Source: JAAUTY01 sp964397305
GTDB taxonomy: Bacteria > Cyanobacteriota > Cyanobacteriia > Cyanobacteriales > Spirulinaceae
DNA: 64,000 nt
Assembly: GCA_964397305.1 (NCBI GenBank)
Contig: CAYNIP010000006.1
Coordinates: 92,184 to 156,183 of the forward strand
Direction of reading: 5' to 3'
Part shown: piece by piece, positions 46,501-55,686 of the stretch
How positions within the stretch are numbered: position 1 is the first letter of the stretch
Layout: every line of letters begins with the position of its first letter
Translations under genes and position numbers: made by a program
Notes under the pieces: generated by a model
Told to the model about the DNA's origin: nothing
Databases searched by the model: none
Seen by the model: the letters and a program-made list of their open reading frames with translations, nothing else

Positions 46501-48470
46501 TCGCAGGCAGCACCTTCGAGTTCAACCTCCTCGGCAACATCGCAGGTGCAACTAATCTGGCTCTCGGCGCTGGCAACCTTGTTGGTGTTGATCCCGGCTT
46601 GCTTCCCCTCGGTAACTACGGCGGCCCCACCCAAACCCACGCGCTCGCTCCCACGAGCCTCGCCCTCGACAGCGGCAACAATGCCTTCGCCCCTGGCGGA
46701 ACCGACCAGCGCGGCGTTGGTCGCATTCTCGGAGCGGCGGTGGATCGCGGCGCTTACGAGTCTGCTGGCTTCGGTCTGGAAATCGTCGGCGGCAACGAAC
46801 AGACAACTAACACGAATACCCCCTTCCCGGAAACCCTGCGTGTCCGCGTCACGGAAACCGGGTTCAACAGGCCGCTACCGGGCGTCGCTGTCAACTTCAG
46901 CGTTCCGGCTGCTGGCCCTTCGGCTGAGGCGACTAACTTCACGGTCTTCAGCAATGCAGCGGGCATTGCTGAATTGGACTTGGTGGCGAATGGTGTGGCG
47001 GGGCAGTATGTGGCGATCGCCAGCATCGGTCCCACCCTCAGCGCCAGCTTCCAGTTGACGAACCGCGCGCCGTTTTTCGTTGAATTGCCCCGACTCCACA
47101 CGATCGAACGCGACTTCGTAGATCGCTCTCTGGAGATAACCCGTGCTGATGAATCGCTGTTTGCAGTTCTTGATTCAGGCATGACCGACCTTTTTGCCAG
47201 CCACCTCGGTCTTCAGGGTCGCAGCCGTACCCTCAGCCTGGCTCAGGCCCAGCAAGCTCTCCTGGCCGCCGAAGCGGAGACGGGCGTACCCACTGCTGTC
47301 ATCTATGCCTTCTTCCGGCCGCCTGAAACCGTCGAACTCGCTGCCGATGACAGCATCCGCGACTTCGAGGAAGGGCTCACCGCCAACCGCCGCCAGCTCA
47401 TCCAATCCGCCCTCCGCGAGGGCGAGCCCGATGATGAGTTAGAGTTGGTGCTGGTCACGGCCCGAGGTCAACTGATCCAGCGGCGCATTCCCCAGGCAAC
47501 TCGGGAGGAACTGCTGGCGGTCGTCAGCGAGTTGCGCCGCAACGTCACCTCGCGCTGGCGACGGGGCTACGAGCAACCCGGCCAGCAACTTTACAAGTGG
47601 CTCCTTGCGCCCCTCGAACCGGAGTTGCAGGCACGCAACATCCAACACCTTGCCTTTATTGTCGATGCTGGTTTGCGCTCCCTGCCCCTAGCAACCCTCC
47701 ACGACGGCAACGGCTTCATCATCGAGCGCTACAGCGTGGGGTTGATGCCGAGCCTGACCCTCACCGACCTAACTTACCGTAGCTTAGGCGGGGCAACCGT
47801 GCTGGCGATGGGGGCAGAACAGTTTACGGCGGCGGCGCAAATCAAGGAACCGCTGCCTGCCGTGCCGGTGGAGGTGGAGGCGATCGCCAATCAGCTCTGG
47901 CCCGGTGAAACCTTCCTCAACGAGCAATTCACGGTCCCCAACCTCAAAGGCAATCGTGAAGCCGAACCTTCTCGGATCGTCCACCTCGCCACCCACAGCG
48001 AGTTCCAGCCGGGCAAGCCGGAGAATTCCTACATTCAGTTCTGGGACGAACGGGTGGGACTAGATCGCTTGTACGATTTGGGCTTGGATCTGCCGCTGGT
48101 GGATCTGCTAGTGCTGAGTGCTTGTCGGACAGCCCTGGGCGATCGCCAAGCGGAACTCGGTTTTGCCGGTCTCGCGGTCGCCGCTGGCGTCAAGACAGCG
48201 ATGGGAAGCCTCTGGTACGTCAGCGACGAGGGCACGCTGGCGCTGATGAGCCAGTTCTACAGCCAGTTGCTCGGCACGAGCACAAAGGCGGAAGCCTTGC
48301 AGCAGGCGCAGTTGGCGCTGCTGCGCGGCGAGGTGCGGGTGGTAGGAGATGAACTGGTGACGCCGATGCAGCGTTGGCCGCTGCCGGAGGAGCTAAGGGG
48401 GAGGGGCGATCGCGATTTCACCCATCCCTATTTCTGGAGTTCCTTCACGCTGATTGGCAATCCTTGGTAG
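43587..48470 (+). CDS. Giant secreted protein: TPS domain, DUF4347, beta-helix and CHAT protease (first of tandem pair)
   Basis: This 1627-residue protein has a signal peptide (to about 24) and a filamentous-haemagglutinin TPS domain (about 25-250; NLFHSFQQFGLS, NLYLMNPAGIVFG) used for two-partner secretion. A DUF4347 domain follows (about 305-470; VDEVHIAAEGSAGNFWLG, ADILLYSCFTALG). Next come a right-handed beta-helix with NSTxSGN-type rungs (about 480-1040), an Ig/Big1-like domain (about 1060-1155) and a C-terminal CHAT caspase-fold protease (about 1240-1627). The catalytic pair is His1470 (HLATHSEF) and Cys1513 (LSACRTALG). No TpsB exporter is in the window. It is a close paralogue of the next gene. 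ATG 43587 begins the signal peptide. Confidence 0.92.
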   Translation: MKHLAVSCLALLALCTLAPSPARAQSITPATDGTGTQVQFDGQTYRIDGGTQAGANLFHSFQQFGLSASEIANFLANPDLQNILGRVTGGDPSIINGLIQVTGGQPNLYLMNPAGIVFGQQASLNVPADFIATTADQIGFANGEWFNAFGDNNYAQLIGTPNQFAFLSEQPAAIVNAGELTVDSGQNLGLYGGTIANSGSLQAPGGSIILAAVPGENLVRISQPGMLLSLEVPAEAVEAGIEPTDLPALLTGTGLNVAAGNVEVSGLVQAETVHLAAAGQVLPSEPGLIRTQDGAYSAPTVTIFGAASDPVALTFLDITVPDYEQLLYGGRAGTTTIAITPQESGIARITATLATSARPVDEVHIAAEGSAGNFWLGRDFVSADTMSQYQQQLQSWAGHLSESADILLYSCFTALGEIGAAFIDTLADLTGADVAASTNLTGSAALGGDWTLETSTGLIEAGLAFNAQSIIDYADTLAIFMATNGNDAGAGSLRQAILDANGAGGADDIRFAPGVTLVSLTSGELAITDALTITGQGTNVTIQGNNTFRIFNVVGAAATFDFLTITGGNEPTTFGGGIQSDSPIIITNSNIIGNQAAQSGGGIFGSADITLTNSTVSGNQAGFGGGGGIVSSGGGMLTLSNSIISNNNSTGFGGGITDLVGGGVILNNSTVSGNVSTGEGGGIYNNGLVTLNNSTISNNTSTAGLVGGGIGSLAAGAVILNNSVVSNNSVAGGGGGIGTLVGNVTLTNSSVTGNQAAGGGGIFAVTVTLSNSSVSDNQAGAFGGGGMYVTDAVTAINSTISGNLANGDGGGINVGALGVGVTVINSTISGNSADGDGGGIHNNGAGAVTVTNSTFSGNLANGNGGGIHIGVTGGAVTATNSTFSGNSANINGGGIHSDGIGGVTATNSTFSGNRAGAGGGGVWGFGGGTIRNATIVNNTATNGGGLFGAGGVFTVRNSIIANNNSNDLGGDFAGSTFEFNLLGNIAGATNLALGAGNLVGVDPGLLPLGNYGGPTQTHALAPTSLALDSGNNAFAPGGTDQRGVGRILGAAVDRGAYESAGFGLEIVGGNEQTTNTNTPFPETLRVRVTETGFNRPLPGVAVNFSVPAAGPSAEATNFTVFSNAAGIAELDLVANGVAGQYVAIASIGPTLSASFQLTNRAPFFVELPRLHTIERDFVDRSLEITRADESLFAVLDSGMTDLFASHLGLQGRSRTLSLAQAQQALLAAEAETGVPTAVIYAFFRPPETVELAADDSIRDFEEGLTANRRQLIQSALREGEPDDELELVLVTARGQLIQRRIPQATREELLAVVSELRRNVTSRWRRGYEQPGQQLYKWLLAPLEPELQARNIQHLAFIVDAGLRSLPLATLHDGNGFIIERYSVGLMPSLTLTDLTYRSLGGATVLAMGAEQFTAAAQIKEPLPAVPVEVEAIANQLWPGETFLNEQFTVPNLKGNREAEPSRIVHLATHSEFQPGKPENSYIQFWDERVGLDRLYDLGLDLPLVDLLVLSACRTALGDRQAELGFAGLAVAAGVKTAMGSLWYVSDEGTLALMSQFYSQLLGTSTKAEALQQAQLALLRGEVRVVGDELVTPMQRWPLPEELRGRGDRDFTHPYFWSSFTLIGNPW

Positions 48471-48569
48471 CAGAAAACCGGAACATCCGGGACGGGACGA
48501 AGGCCTGTGCTAAAACGGACTGAGAGCGGTCGGGCGATCGCCCCACTCCTAATCCCTCTCTCCACCACC

Positions 48570-51500
48570 ATGCGAATTTCAGCGACTCATGGTTGGGCGT
48601 TGCTGGCACTACTCCTTTGCTCGCCGAGCTCAGTCTGCGCCCAAAGCATCACCCCCGCCACCGATGGCACAGGAACCCAAGTTCAGTTTGACGGCCAGAC
48701 CTATCGCATCGACGGCGGCACGCAGGCTGGAGCCAACTTATTTCACAGCTTTCAACAGTTTGGCCTGAGCGCGAGCGAAATCGCCAATTTCCTCGCCAAT
48801 CCTGATTTGCAAAACATCCTGGGGCGCGTCACAGGCGGCGATCCTTCCATCATCAACGGCCTGATTCAAGTCACCGGCGGCCAGCCAAATCTCTACCTGA
48901 TGAATCCCGCCGGGATCGTCTTCGGCTCGCAGGCGAGCTTGAACGTTCCGGCGGATTTCATCGCGACGACCGCAGACCGCATCGGTTTCGCTAACGGCGG
49001 CTGGTTCAATGCTTTTGGTGACAACAACCACGCCCAGCTCATCGGTACGCCAAATCAGTTCGCCTTCCTCAGCGAGCAAACAGCAGCCATTGTCAACGCG
49101 GGCGAGTTAACCGTTGATTCGGGGCGAAATCTAGGGCTTTACGGCGGCACGATTGCCAATTCCGGTTCCCTGCAAGCGCCGGGCGGCAACATCACCCTCG
49201 CGGCTGTACCGGGAGAAAACCTCGTGCGGATCTCGCAGCCGGGAATGTTGCTGAGCCTAGAAGTTCCTGCGGAAGCGGTAGCAGCGGGGATCAAGCCCAC
49301 CGATCTCCCAGCGTTGCTGACGGGAACGGGACTGAATGTTGCAGCCGGTAATGTTGAAGTTTCCGGCTTGGTGCAAGCGGCAACGGTGCATTTAGCGGCT
49401 GCCGGCCAAGTGCAGCCGAGCGAGCCAGGTCTGATTCGCACCCAGGACGGAACCTACAGCGCCCCAACGGTGACGATCTTCGGGGCAGCGAGCGACCCGT
49501 TGGCGCTGACATTTCTGGACATCACCGTTCCCGATTACGAAAGGCTGCTCTATGGCGGCCGGGCGGGGACGACGACGGTGGCGATTACTCCTCAAGAATC
49601 GGGCATCGCTAGGATAACGGAAACTCTCGCCGCCTCTTTCCAACCGGTTGATGAGGTTCACATTGCCGCCGAAGGCAGCGCCGGAAACTTCTGGCTCGGT
49701 CGGGATTTTGTCTCGGCTGACACGATGAGCCAGTATCAGCAACAGTTACAAAGCTGGACGGGCCATCTGAGCGAGAGGGCTGATATTCTGCTCTACAGTT
49801 GCTTCGCTGCTTTGGGAGAGATCGGTGAGGCGTTTATCAACACACTCGCTAACCTGACAGGGGCTGATGTTGCTGCTTCTACGAATCTAACCGGGAGCGC
49901 TGCTCTGGGGGGCGATTGGGTTCTGGAAGCGAACATCGGCAATATTGAAGCGAGCTTAGCGTTCAATCCCTCCGTGCTGGCGGACTATGCCGACACCCTG
50001 GCAATTTTCACGGCGACCAATGGCAACGATGCCGGAGCCGGTTCGCTGCGGCAGGCCATTGTTGATGCCAATGGTGCTGGTGGAGCGGATGAAATTCGCT
50101 TTGCGCCGGGGGTGACGCTGGTGAGTCTGACGTCTGGGGAATTGGGAATCACCGAGGCCCTGACCATTACGGGGCAGGGTACGAATGTCACGATCCAAGG
50201 CAACAACACGTTCCGCATTTTCAACGTGACGGTGAATGTGCCGACGACCTTTGATTTCCTGACGATTACGGGCGGCGATGCTGGTGTAGGAAGTGGCGGC
50301 GGGATTCGCAGCACTGGCGCAGTGACCGTGACGAACAGCACCCTCAGCGGCAATTCGGCGGGTAACAACGGCGGCGGGATTTACAGCGATGGTGCGGTGA
50401 CAGTGACCGACAGCATCCTCAGCGGCAATTCGGCGGGTAACAACGGCGGCGGGATTTACAGCAATGGTGCGGTGACAGTGACCGACAGCATCCTCAGCGG
50501 CAATTCGGCGAACTTTGGCGGCGGGATTCGCAGTGGTGGCGCGGTGACAGTGACGAACAGCACCCTCCGCCGCAATTCGGCGGGCGTCTTCGGCGGCGGG
50601 ATTCGCAGCTTTAGCACGGTGACAGTGACGAACAGCACGATTGCCAGCAATTCAGCAGGTGATTTTGGCGGTGGCCTTGCCAGCAATGGCACGGTGACAG
50701 TGACGAACAGTACCCTTAGAGGTAATTCGGCGAACTTTGGCGGCGGGATTCGCAGCTTGGGCGCGGTGACAGTGACGAACAGCACCCTCAGCGGCAATTC
50801 GGCGGGTAACAACGGCGGCGGGATTTTCGGCAGCGGCACAACAACCGTGACGAACAGCACCCTCAGCGGCAATTCGGCGAGTAACAACGGCGGCGGGATT
50901 TACAGCGTGGGTGTCGGCACGATTCGCAACAGCACCCTTGCCAACAACGTTGCCAACAGCGGCGGTGGCATCTTTCGCACTGGCGGCACCTTCAGCATCG
51001 CCAACAGCATCATCGCTACCAACAACACCGACCTCGGTGGCGACTTCGCCGGGAGCACCTTCGAGTTCAATATCCTTGGCAGCACAGCGGGGGCGGCGAA
51101 TCTGACCCTTGGGGCAGGCAACCTCGTCGGCGTTGACCCCGGCTTACTAGTTCTCGGCAACTACGGCGGCTCCACCCGAACCCATGCCCTCGCGCCCACC
51201 AGTCCAGCACTCGACAGCGGCAACAGCAGCCTGGCGGCGGGAAGTACGGATCAACGGGGAACCAGCCGCATTCAGGGAGCCGCCGTGGATCGAGGTGCCT
51301 ATGAATCCGCTGGCTTCAACCTGGACATCCTCAGCGGCAACAACCAAGCCACGCCCACCAACACCCCCTTCCGCGAACCGCTGCAAGTGCGCGTGACTGA
51401 AGCCGCCTTTGGCAGGCCGCTGCCGGGGGTTCCCGTCACCTTTTCGCTGCCAGGGAGCGGGCCGTCCGCTAGTCCCGCGAACTTCACCGCCCTGACTGAT

Positions 51501-52964
51501 GCCCAGGGTCTTGCTAGTTTGAGCCTGCAAGCCAATGCCCTAGCGGGGTCGTATCTGGCGGCGGCGAGTCTGTCCCCCGCTGTCAACACGAGCTTCAGCC
51601 TCACCAACCTGTCCCTCAGCCTCCTGCCGGAGAATCTCACCTTGCCACCGCTGCCAGTGGTCGGTACCGCAACGAATGAAAGGTTGATTCTTAATGCTAG
51701 CAAGCGCGAGCTGGTCAACCGCCAACTTGATAGCGGTGATGCCAGGGCCGCTGTTCAAGCACTGGAGTGCTATCAAACCGACAGTTTTACAGAGCGCTTC
51801 GGCGACCAGAAACAATCCGAGGATTTCCAAGAATGCCTAGACGCTAATCGCGTCGGCGAACTCCAGACCCGCTTGCAGCAGTTAGCAAAAGAAACCGGCA
51901 CCCGGCCCGCGATGCTCTATGTCTACGCCCGACAGCAGCAACTCGAATTGGTGTTGTTGCCCGCTTTTGGGTTGCCCAGTCGCGCGAGCTTGTCCGAGGT
52001 CAGTGCCGAGGCGGTGCATGCCGAGGCGCGCCTCCTGCACGATGAGGTGATCGATCCGACCCGTCGCCTCACGAGCACTTACCTGCCACCCGCTCAGCAA
52101 CTCGACCGTTGGTTGCTGCAACCGCTACAGGAGGAGTTAACCCGCTTGGGGATCGACACGCTGCTGTTTAGCTTGGATGAGGGGTTGAGGTCGCTCCCCC
52201 TCGCTACTCTCCACGACGGTCAGCAGTTTCTCCTCGAGCGCTTCCGTTTCAGCCTCGTGCCCAGTCTGACACTAGCGAACCTGAATCACACCGATGTCAG
52301 TCAGGCTGAGGTTCTGGCCTTGGGAATCTCTGAGTTTGCCACGCTCAGTCCGCTGTATGCGATCCCGAATGAGCTGGCGGCGATCGCCAACCAAGCAGCG
52401 GATAGCAAGATACTGCTGAACCAGCAGGCGACGGTGAACAATCTTGAAACAGAGCGCAAAACGATTTCGGCGCCGATTGTGCATTTGGCGACGCACGCCC
52501 AGTTTTTGCCGGGGGAGTGGGGGTCAATTGTGTTCTGGGAGCGACAGATTAGCCCGGAGCAATTTGTGGAGTTGGATTGGCAAGACCCAGAGGTGGCGTT
52601 GTTGGTCTTGAGCGCCTGTCGCACGGCGCTGGGCGATGTGGAGGCGGAGTATGGCTTTGCAGGATTGGCGTTTCGGGCGCGGGTGGAAACGGCTGTGGCA
52701 AGCCTTTGGTATGTCAGCGATATTGGCACGTTGGGGTTGATGAGCGAGTTCTATGCTGAGTTGCGCCAGACGCATTTGAAGTCGGAAGCACTGCGGCAAG
52801 CGCAGTTGCGGTTGTTGCGGGGTGAGTTGCGGTCGGTAGGGGGGGCGTTGACGGCGAGTTTTGGGGTGGTGCCGCTGCCGCCGGAGTTGGCGGCCTTGGG
52901 CGATCGCGATTTCACCCATCCCTATTTCTGGAGTTCCTTCACGCTGATTGGCAATCCTTGGTAG
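48570..52964 (+). CDS. Giant secreted protein: TPS domain, DUF4347, beta-helix and CHAT protease (second of tandem pair)
   Basis: This 1464-residue paralogue starts at ATG 48570 with its own distinct signal peptide (MRISATHGWALLALLLC). Domain order is as in the first copy: TPS (about 25-250), DUF4347 (about 305-470), beta-helix (about 480-900), Ig-like domain (about 915-1010) and CHAT (about 1100-1464) with His1309 (HLATHAQF) and Cys1350 (LSACRTALG). The beta-helix is shorter and built from very regular rungs (VTVTNSTLSGNSAGNNGGGI) encoded by near-identical DNA between about 50310 and 50910. Its mature N terminus and last 22 codons are identical in DNA to the first copy, whereas the pre-CHAT linker is unrelated, suggesting gene conversion between diverging copies. 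Confidence 0.92.
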   Translation: MRISATHGWALLALLLCSPSSVCAQSITPATDGTGTQVQFDGQTYRIDGGTQAGANLFHSFQQFGLSASEIANFLANPDLQNILGRVTGGDPSIINGLIQVTGGQPNLYLMNPAGIVFGSQASLNVPADFIATTADRIGFANGGWFNAFGDNNHAQLIGTPNQFAFLSEQTAAIVNAGELTVDSGRNLGLYGGTIANSGSLQAPGGNITLAAVPGENLVRISQPGMLLSLEVPAEAVAAGIKPTDLPALLTGTGLNVAAGNVEVSGLVQAATVHLAAAGQVQPSEPGLIRTQDGTYSAPTVTIFGAASDPLALTFLDITVPDYERLLYGGRAGTTTVAITPQESGIARITETLAASFQPVDEVHIAAEGSAGNFWLGRDFVSADTMSQYQQQLQSWTGHLSERADILLYSCFAALGEIGEAFINTLANLTGADVAASTNLTGSAALGGDWVLEANIGNIEASLAFNPSVLADYADTLAIFTATNGNDAGAGSLRQAIVDANGAGGADEIRFAPGVTLVSLTSGELGITEALTITGQGTNVTIQGNNTFRIFNVTVNVPTTFDFLTITGGDAGVGSGGGIRSTGAVTVTNSTLSGNSAGNNGGGIYSDGAVTVTDSILSGNSAGNNGGGIYSNGAVTVTDSILSGNSANFGGGIRSGGAVTVTNSTLRRNSAGVFGGGIRSFSTVTVTNSTIASNSAGDFGGGLASNGTVTVTNSTLRGNSANFGGGIRSLGAVTVTNSTLSGNSAGNNGGGIFGSGTTTVTNSTLSGNSASNNGGGIYSVGVGTIRNSTLANNVANSGGGIFRTGGTFSIANSIIATNNTDLGGDFAGSTFEFNILGSTAGAANLTLGAGNLVGVDPGLLVLGNYGGSTRTHALAPTSPALDSGNSSLAAGSTDQRGTSRIQGAAVDRGAYESAGFNLDILSGNNQATPTNTPFREPLQVRVTEAAFGRPLPGVPVTFSLPGSGPSASPANFTALTDAQGLASLSLQANALAGSYLAAASLSPAVNTSFSLTNLSLSLLPENLTLPPLPVVGTATNERLILNASKRELVNRQLDSGDARAAVQALECYQTDSFTERFGDQKQSEDFQECLDANRVGELQTRLQQLAKETGTRPAMLYVYARQQQLELVLLPAFGLPSRASLSEVSAEAVHAEARLLHDEVIDPTRRLTSTYLPPAQQLDRWLLQPLQEELTRLGIDTLLFSLDEGLRSLPLATLHDGQQFLLERFRFSLVPSLTLANLNHTDVSQAEVLALGISEFATLSPLYAIPNELAAIANQAADSKILLNQQATVNNLETERKTISAPIVHLATHAQFLPGEWGSIVFWERQISPEQFVELDWQDPEVALLVLSACRTALGDVEAEYGFAGLAFRARVETAVASLWYVSDIGTLGLMSEFYAELRQTHLKSEALRQAQLRLLRGELRSVGGALTASFGVVPLPPELAALGDRDFTHPYFWSSFTLIGNPW

Positions 52965-53003
52965 ATCTTTGAGAGCATCCCACGGTTGCAAGGGCCCCGC
53001 ATC

Positions 53004-53133
53004 GGGTGCATCTTACTTTAGCGTTACGGTGGGGCCCTCATCCCCTAGCTCCTGACCTGGGAGCGGGGGCTGGATCTGTAGCCGCGCCGCTACTTCTCGC
53101 AGAGTGGACCACCGCAACATCGCGGGATGCACC
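53004..53133 (-). mobile_element. Decayed relic of the GGGTG...CACCC element family
   Basis: It starts GGGTGCATCTTACTTTAGCG and ends CATCGCGGGATGCACC, which are inverted ends like those of the 61.2-kb element. The interior GTAGCCGCGCCGCTACTTCT then CGCAGAGTGG is a mutated version of the larger copies. No target duplication is seen. The rest of the 447-bp space before the peroxiredoxin holds its promoter, with a good -10 box TATGAT at 53313-53318. Confidence 0.55.
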
Positions 53134-53411
53134 GGCTAATTGACCGAAAAGCCGCACAATCCCTGCCTTGGAACACGAATCGGACAGAGCCTAGAACCGC
53201 TTCTGTGGCTGCTTTTGTCGCTGTTTTAGCGCCCTCGGTAGGTCCTGGGCCCTCAGTCTTTGCACCCTACTAGCGAACGACGGGCTATCCCCCAGGGTCG
53301 AGAAGCCTATGGTATGATGCCGGAAAGTTCTTCGCTGCTGACGGCCGCACTACACCCCCTAGCCCCGAGTTGGAAGCCGCCCTCAGCGTTGCGGTGTTTA
53401 GGAGGAAGCCC

Positions 53412-54005
53412 ATGGAAGGATGTTTGCGCGTCGGCCAACCCGCTCCCGATTTTATGGCGACGGCGGTGGTGAATGGAGAATTTAAGGAGATTAAGCTCTC
53501 CGACTACCGTAGTAAGTATGTTGTTCTCTTCTTTTATCCGCTGAACTTTACGTTTGTCTGCCCGACAGAAATTATTGCCTTTAGCGATCGCGCTGATGAT
53601 TTCACCCAACTCAACACCCAAGTCCTCGGCGTCTCGGTCGATAGCGAGTTCTCTCACTTAGCTTGGACTCAGATTGACCGTAAGCAAGGGGGCGTTGGTT
53701 CCGTGAATTACCCCCTCGTGTCAGACATTAAAAAAGAGATCAGCACGGCTTACAATGTGCTTGACCCCGAGGCGGGGGTAGCCCTGCGGGGACTGTTCAT
53801 CATCGACAAAGACGGCAACATTCAGCACGCCACCATCAATAATCTCTCCTTTGGTCGTAGTGTGGACGAAACCCTCCGCACCCTCAAAGCGATTCAATAT
53901 GTCCAATCGCATCCTGGGGAAGTCTGCCCTGTGGATTGGCAGGAGGGCGATAAAACTATGGTTCCAGATCCCGAAAAGTCGAAGGTCTACTTTACGGCTG
54001 TTTGA
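53412..54005 (+). CDS. Typical 2-Cys peroxiredoxin
   Basis: This 197-residue thiol peroxidase has the peroxidatic Cys in YPLNFTFVCPTEI (about 50) and the resolving Cys in HPGEVCPVDW (about 172). GGVGSVNYPLVSD and the C-terminal YF-like end (KVYFTAV) are also present, so it is a sensitive-type AhpC/Prx1 enzyme as found in cyanobacteria and chloroplasts. It reduces H2O2 and alkyl peroxides with thioredoxin-type donors in the cytosol. ATG 53412 is preceded by GGAGGAAG; a TTG further upstream is not needed. Confidence 0.95.
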   Translation: MEGCLRVGQPAPDFMATAVVNGEFKEIKLSDYRSKYVVLFFYPLNFTFVCPTEIIAFSDRADDFTQLNTQVLGVSVDSEFSHLAWTQIDRKQGGVGSVNYPLVSDIKKEISTAYNVLDPEAGVALRGLFIIDKDGNIQHATINNLSFGRSVDETLRTLKAIQYVQSHPGEVCPVDWQEGDKTMVPDPEKSKVYFTAV

Positions 54006-54035
54006 GTGGGCTGAGGCCAGCACCCGTTCCGCAAC

Positions 54036-54300
54036 GGCGGACGAAAAAAAGCGCGGCTCCCCTGAATTTTGAGCGATGGTTCAAGGATCAGAGGGTCGCC
54101 TTCTATCGCTCCGCGACGCTAGCGCGAACAGCGTTACCGGGCCCCCTCTGCGAGAAGCCGCTGCGCGTTGACCTCCCCCGGCCCCTGCTCCCAAAGCTGG
54201 GAGCAGGGGAGTTAGAAGCCCTTCTCCCTACTTGAGAGAGGGGTTGGGGTGAGGGCTGAGCGAAGGAGTACCAACATCCCGCGCAAAATTTCGCTCACCC
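54036..54300 (+). mobile_element. MITE-like element, copy 4, flanked by direct repeats
   Basis: This 265-bp copy starts GGCGGACGAAAAAAAGCGCG and ends AAAATTTCGCTCACCC. The flanking bases GTTCCGCAAC occur at 54026-54035 and 54301-54310, and identity continues so that a 21-bp direct repeat (54021-54041 and 54296-54316) can be read. The central CTCTGCGAGAAGCCGCTGCG segment and the CCCCTGCTCC hairpin match the other copies. The remaining bases up to 54513 hold no gene and presumably the promoter of the site-2 protease. Confidence 0.83.
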
Positions 54301-54513
54301 GTTCCGCAACGGCGGATAGCTCTCCCGGCTCGCGAGGGGAGATAGTGGGCGGGGCCTAGACTTCTGGGTTAAGGCTAGAGGATAGGGGCGGCATCGACAA
54401 GGGCGGCTTTCCCGATCCAGGGGTGGGGGGGCGCGCTTTCACCGTTCGGTACGATGGAGACAGGTTTGCAAGCACTGCATTCCTGACTGCTTCCAGTCCA
54501 GAGGTCATTTGAC

Positions 54514-55686
54514 ATGAACGGCAATCTTCGGGTCGGCAATCTGTTCGGCATCCCTTTTTACATCAATCCTTCCTGGTTTCTTGTCCTCGCGTTAGGAACC
54601 CTGTGGTTTAGCGAGCAATTCCAGGTCTTTAGCAACTTGGGGGCGATCGCCCCTTGGCTCCTAGGTTTCACCACGGCCCTGCTCCTGTTTGCCTCCGTGC
54701 TCGCCCACGAACTGGGTCACAGTTTCGTCGCGATGAGCCAAGGCATTGGCGTGAACTCAATCACCCTCTTCCTCTTTGGCGGCCTCGCGATGCTGGAGAA
54801 GGAGGCTGAGAAGCCCTTTCAGGCTCTTTGGGTGGCGATCGCCGGTCCTCTCGTCAGCCTCGGGCTCTTCGTCCTGTTCACCCTTGCCCGGCTCACCCTG
54901 CCGCTGCCGACCCCTGCCGCTGCCATGCTCTACCTGCTGGCTTCGATCAACTTGGTGCTCGCTGTCTTTAACATGATCCCCGGAATGCCCCTAGATGGTG
55001 GCAACGTCCTCAAGGCCCTGGTCTGGAAGTTCACGGGCAATCCCAACAAGGGCCTGCTCTACGCCAGCCGCGTCGGCCAAATCTTTGGCTGGCTGGCCAT
55101 GACCGTCGGCCTGCTGGCCGTGCTCGGCGTCATTCAGTACGGCAGCTTCTGGACCCTGCTGATCGGCTGGTTCCTGCTCCAAAACGCCGGCCGCTCCGCC
55201 CAATCCGCCCAGGTGCAAGAAAAGCTTGACGGTTACACGGCTCGAGAAGCCGTGATCCCCGACAGTCCCCTGATCCAGGCCGACATGAACCTGCGGGAGT
55301 TTGCCAACAACTTTGTGATCGGCCACCGCACTTGGCGTAAGTTCCTGGTGACAGACGCTACGGGGCAACTCCTGGGGGCGATCGCCGTCGAACGCCTGCG
55401 GGATATTCCTACGTCCATTTGGCCCGAAACCCCCGTGAGCCAATTGCTCGAGCCCGTAGAGGAAGCATCCCTAGTGCGGGCCGATGAATCCCTGCTGGCG
55501 GTTGTGAAGCGGCTCGAGCAGGACGGCAGCGCCCAGCTCACCGTTATTGATGACAACAATGTAGCAGTGGGTCTGTTGGAAAAAGCCTCCATCGTCAGCT
55601 TCCTCGCTCAGCAGGGCCAGGGCTCCCACCCCGAGGTTCGCGGCGACGAGATGGAAGCCATTCCTGAGCCCTCAACCCGGCCCTAG
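54514..55686 (+). CDS. Site-2 protease family zinc metalloprotease with CBS domain pair
   Basis: This 390-residue membrane protein starts with LFGIPFYINPSWF, the usual first helix of this M50B subgroup. Its active site is HELGH at 65-69, and the third metal ligand is Asp161 in FNMIPGMPLDGG. About six TM helices end near residue 225. The C-terminal part (about 235-365) is a pair of CBS domains that may sense adenine nucleotides (YTAREAVIPDSPLIQADMNL, VRADESLLAVVKRLEQDG). Such proteases cut within membranes, for example anti-sigma factors; the target is unknown. It overlaps the next gene tail to tail by 15 bp. Confidence 0.94.
   Translation: MNGNLRVGNLFGIPFYINPSWFLVLALGTLWFSEQFQVFSNLGAIAPWLLGFTTALLLFASVLAHELGHSFVAMSQGIGVNSITLFLFGGLAMLEKEAEKPFQALWVAIAGPLVSLGLFVLFTLARLTLPLPTPAAAMLYLLASINLVLAVFNMIPGMPLDGGNVLKALVWKFTGNPNKGLLYASRVGQIFGWLAMTVGLLAVLGVIQYGSFWTLLIGWFLLQNAGRSAQSAQVQEKLDGYTAREAVIPDSPLIQADMNLREFANNFVIGHRTWRKFLVTDATGQLLGAIAVERLRDIPTSIWPETPVSQLLEPVEEASLVRADESLLAVVKRLEQDGSAQLTVIDDNNVAVGLLEKASIVSFLAQQGQGSHPEVRGDEMEAIPEPSTRP

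Noticed and set aside
50310..50910. Regular short repeats that could suggest a CRISPR array
   Set aside because: The repeats are in frame, encode beta-helix rungs and have no unique spacers of constant length.
53185..53240. Third copy of the 35.8/36.3-kb repeat
   Set aside because: Only a GGCTGCTTTTGTCGCTGTTTT-like patch matches; this is too little to claim homology.
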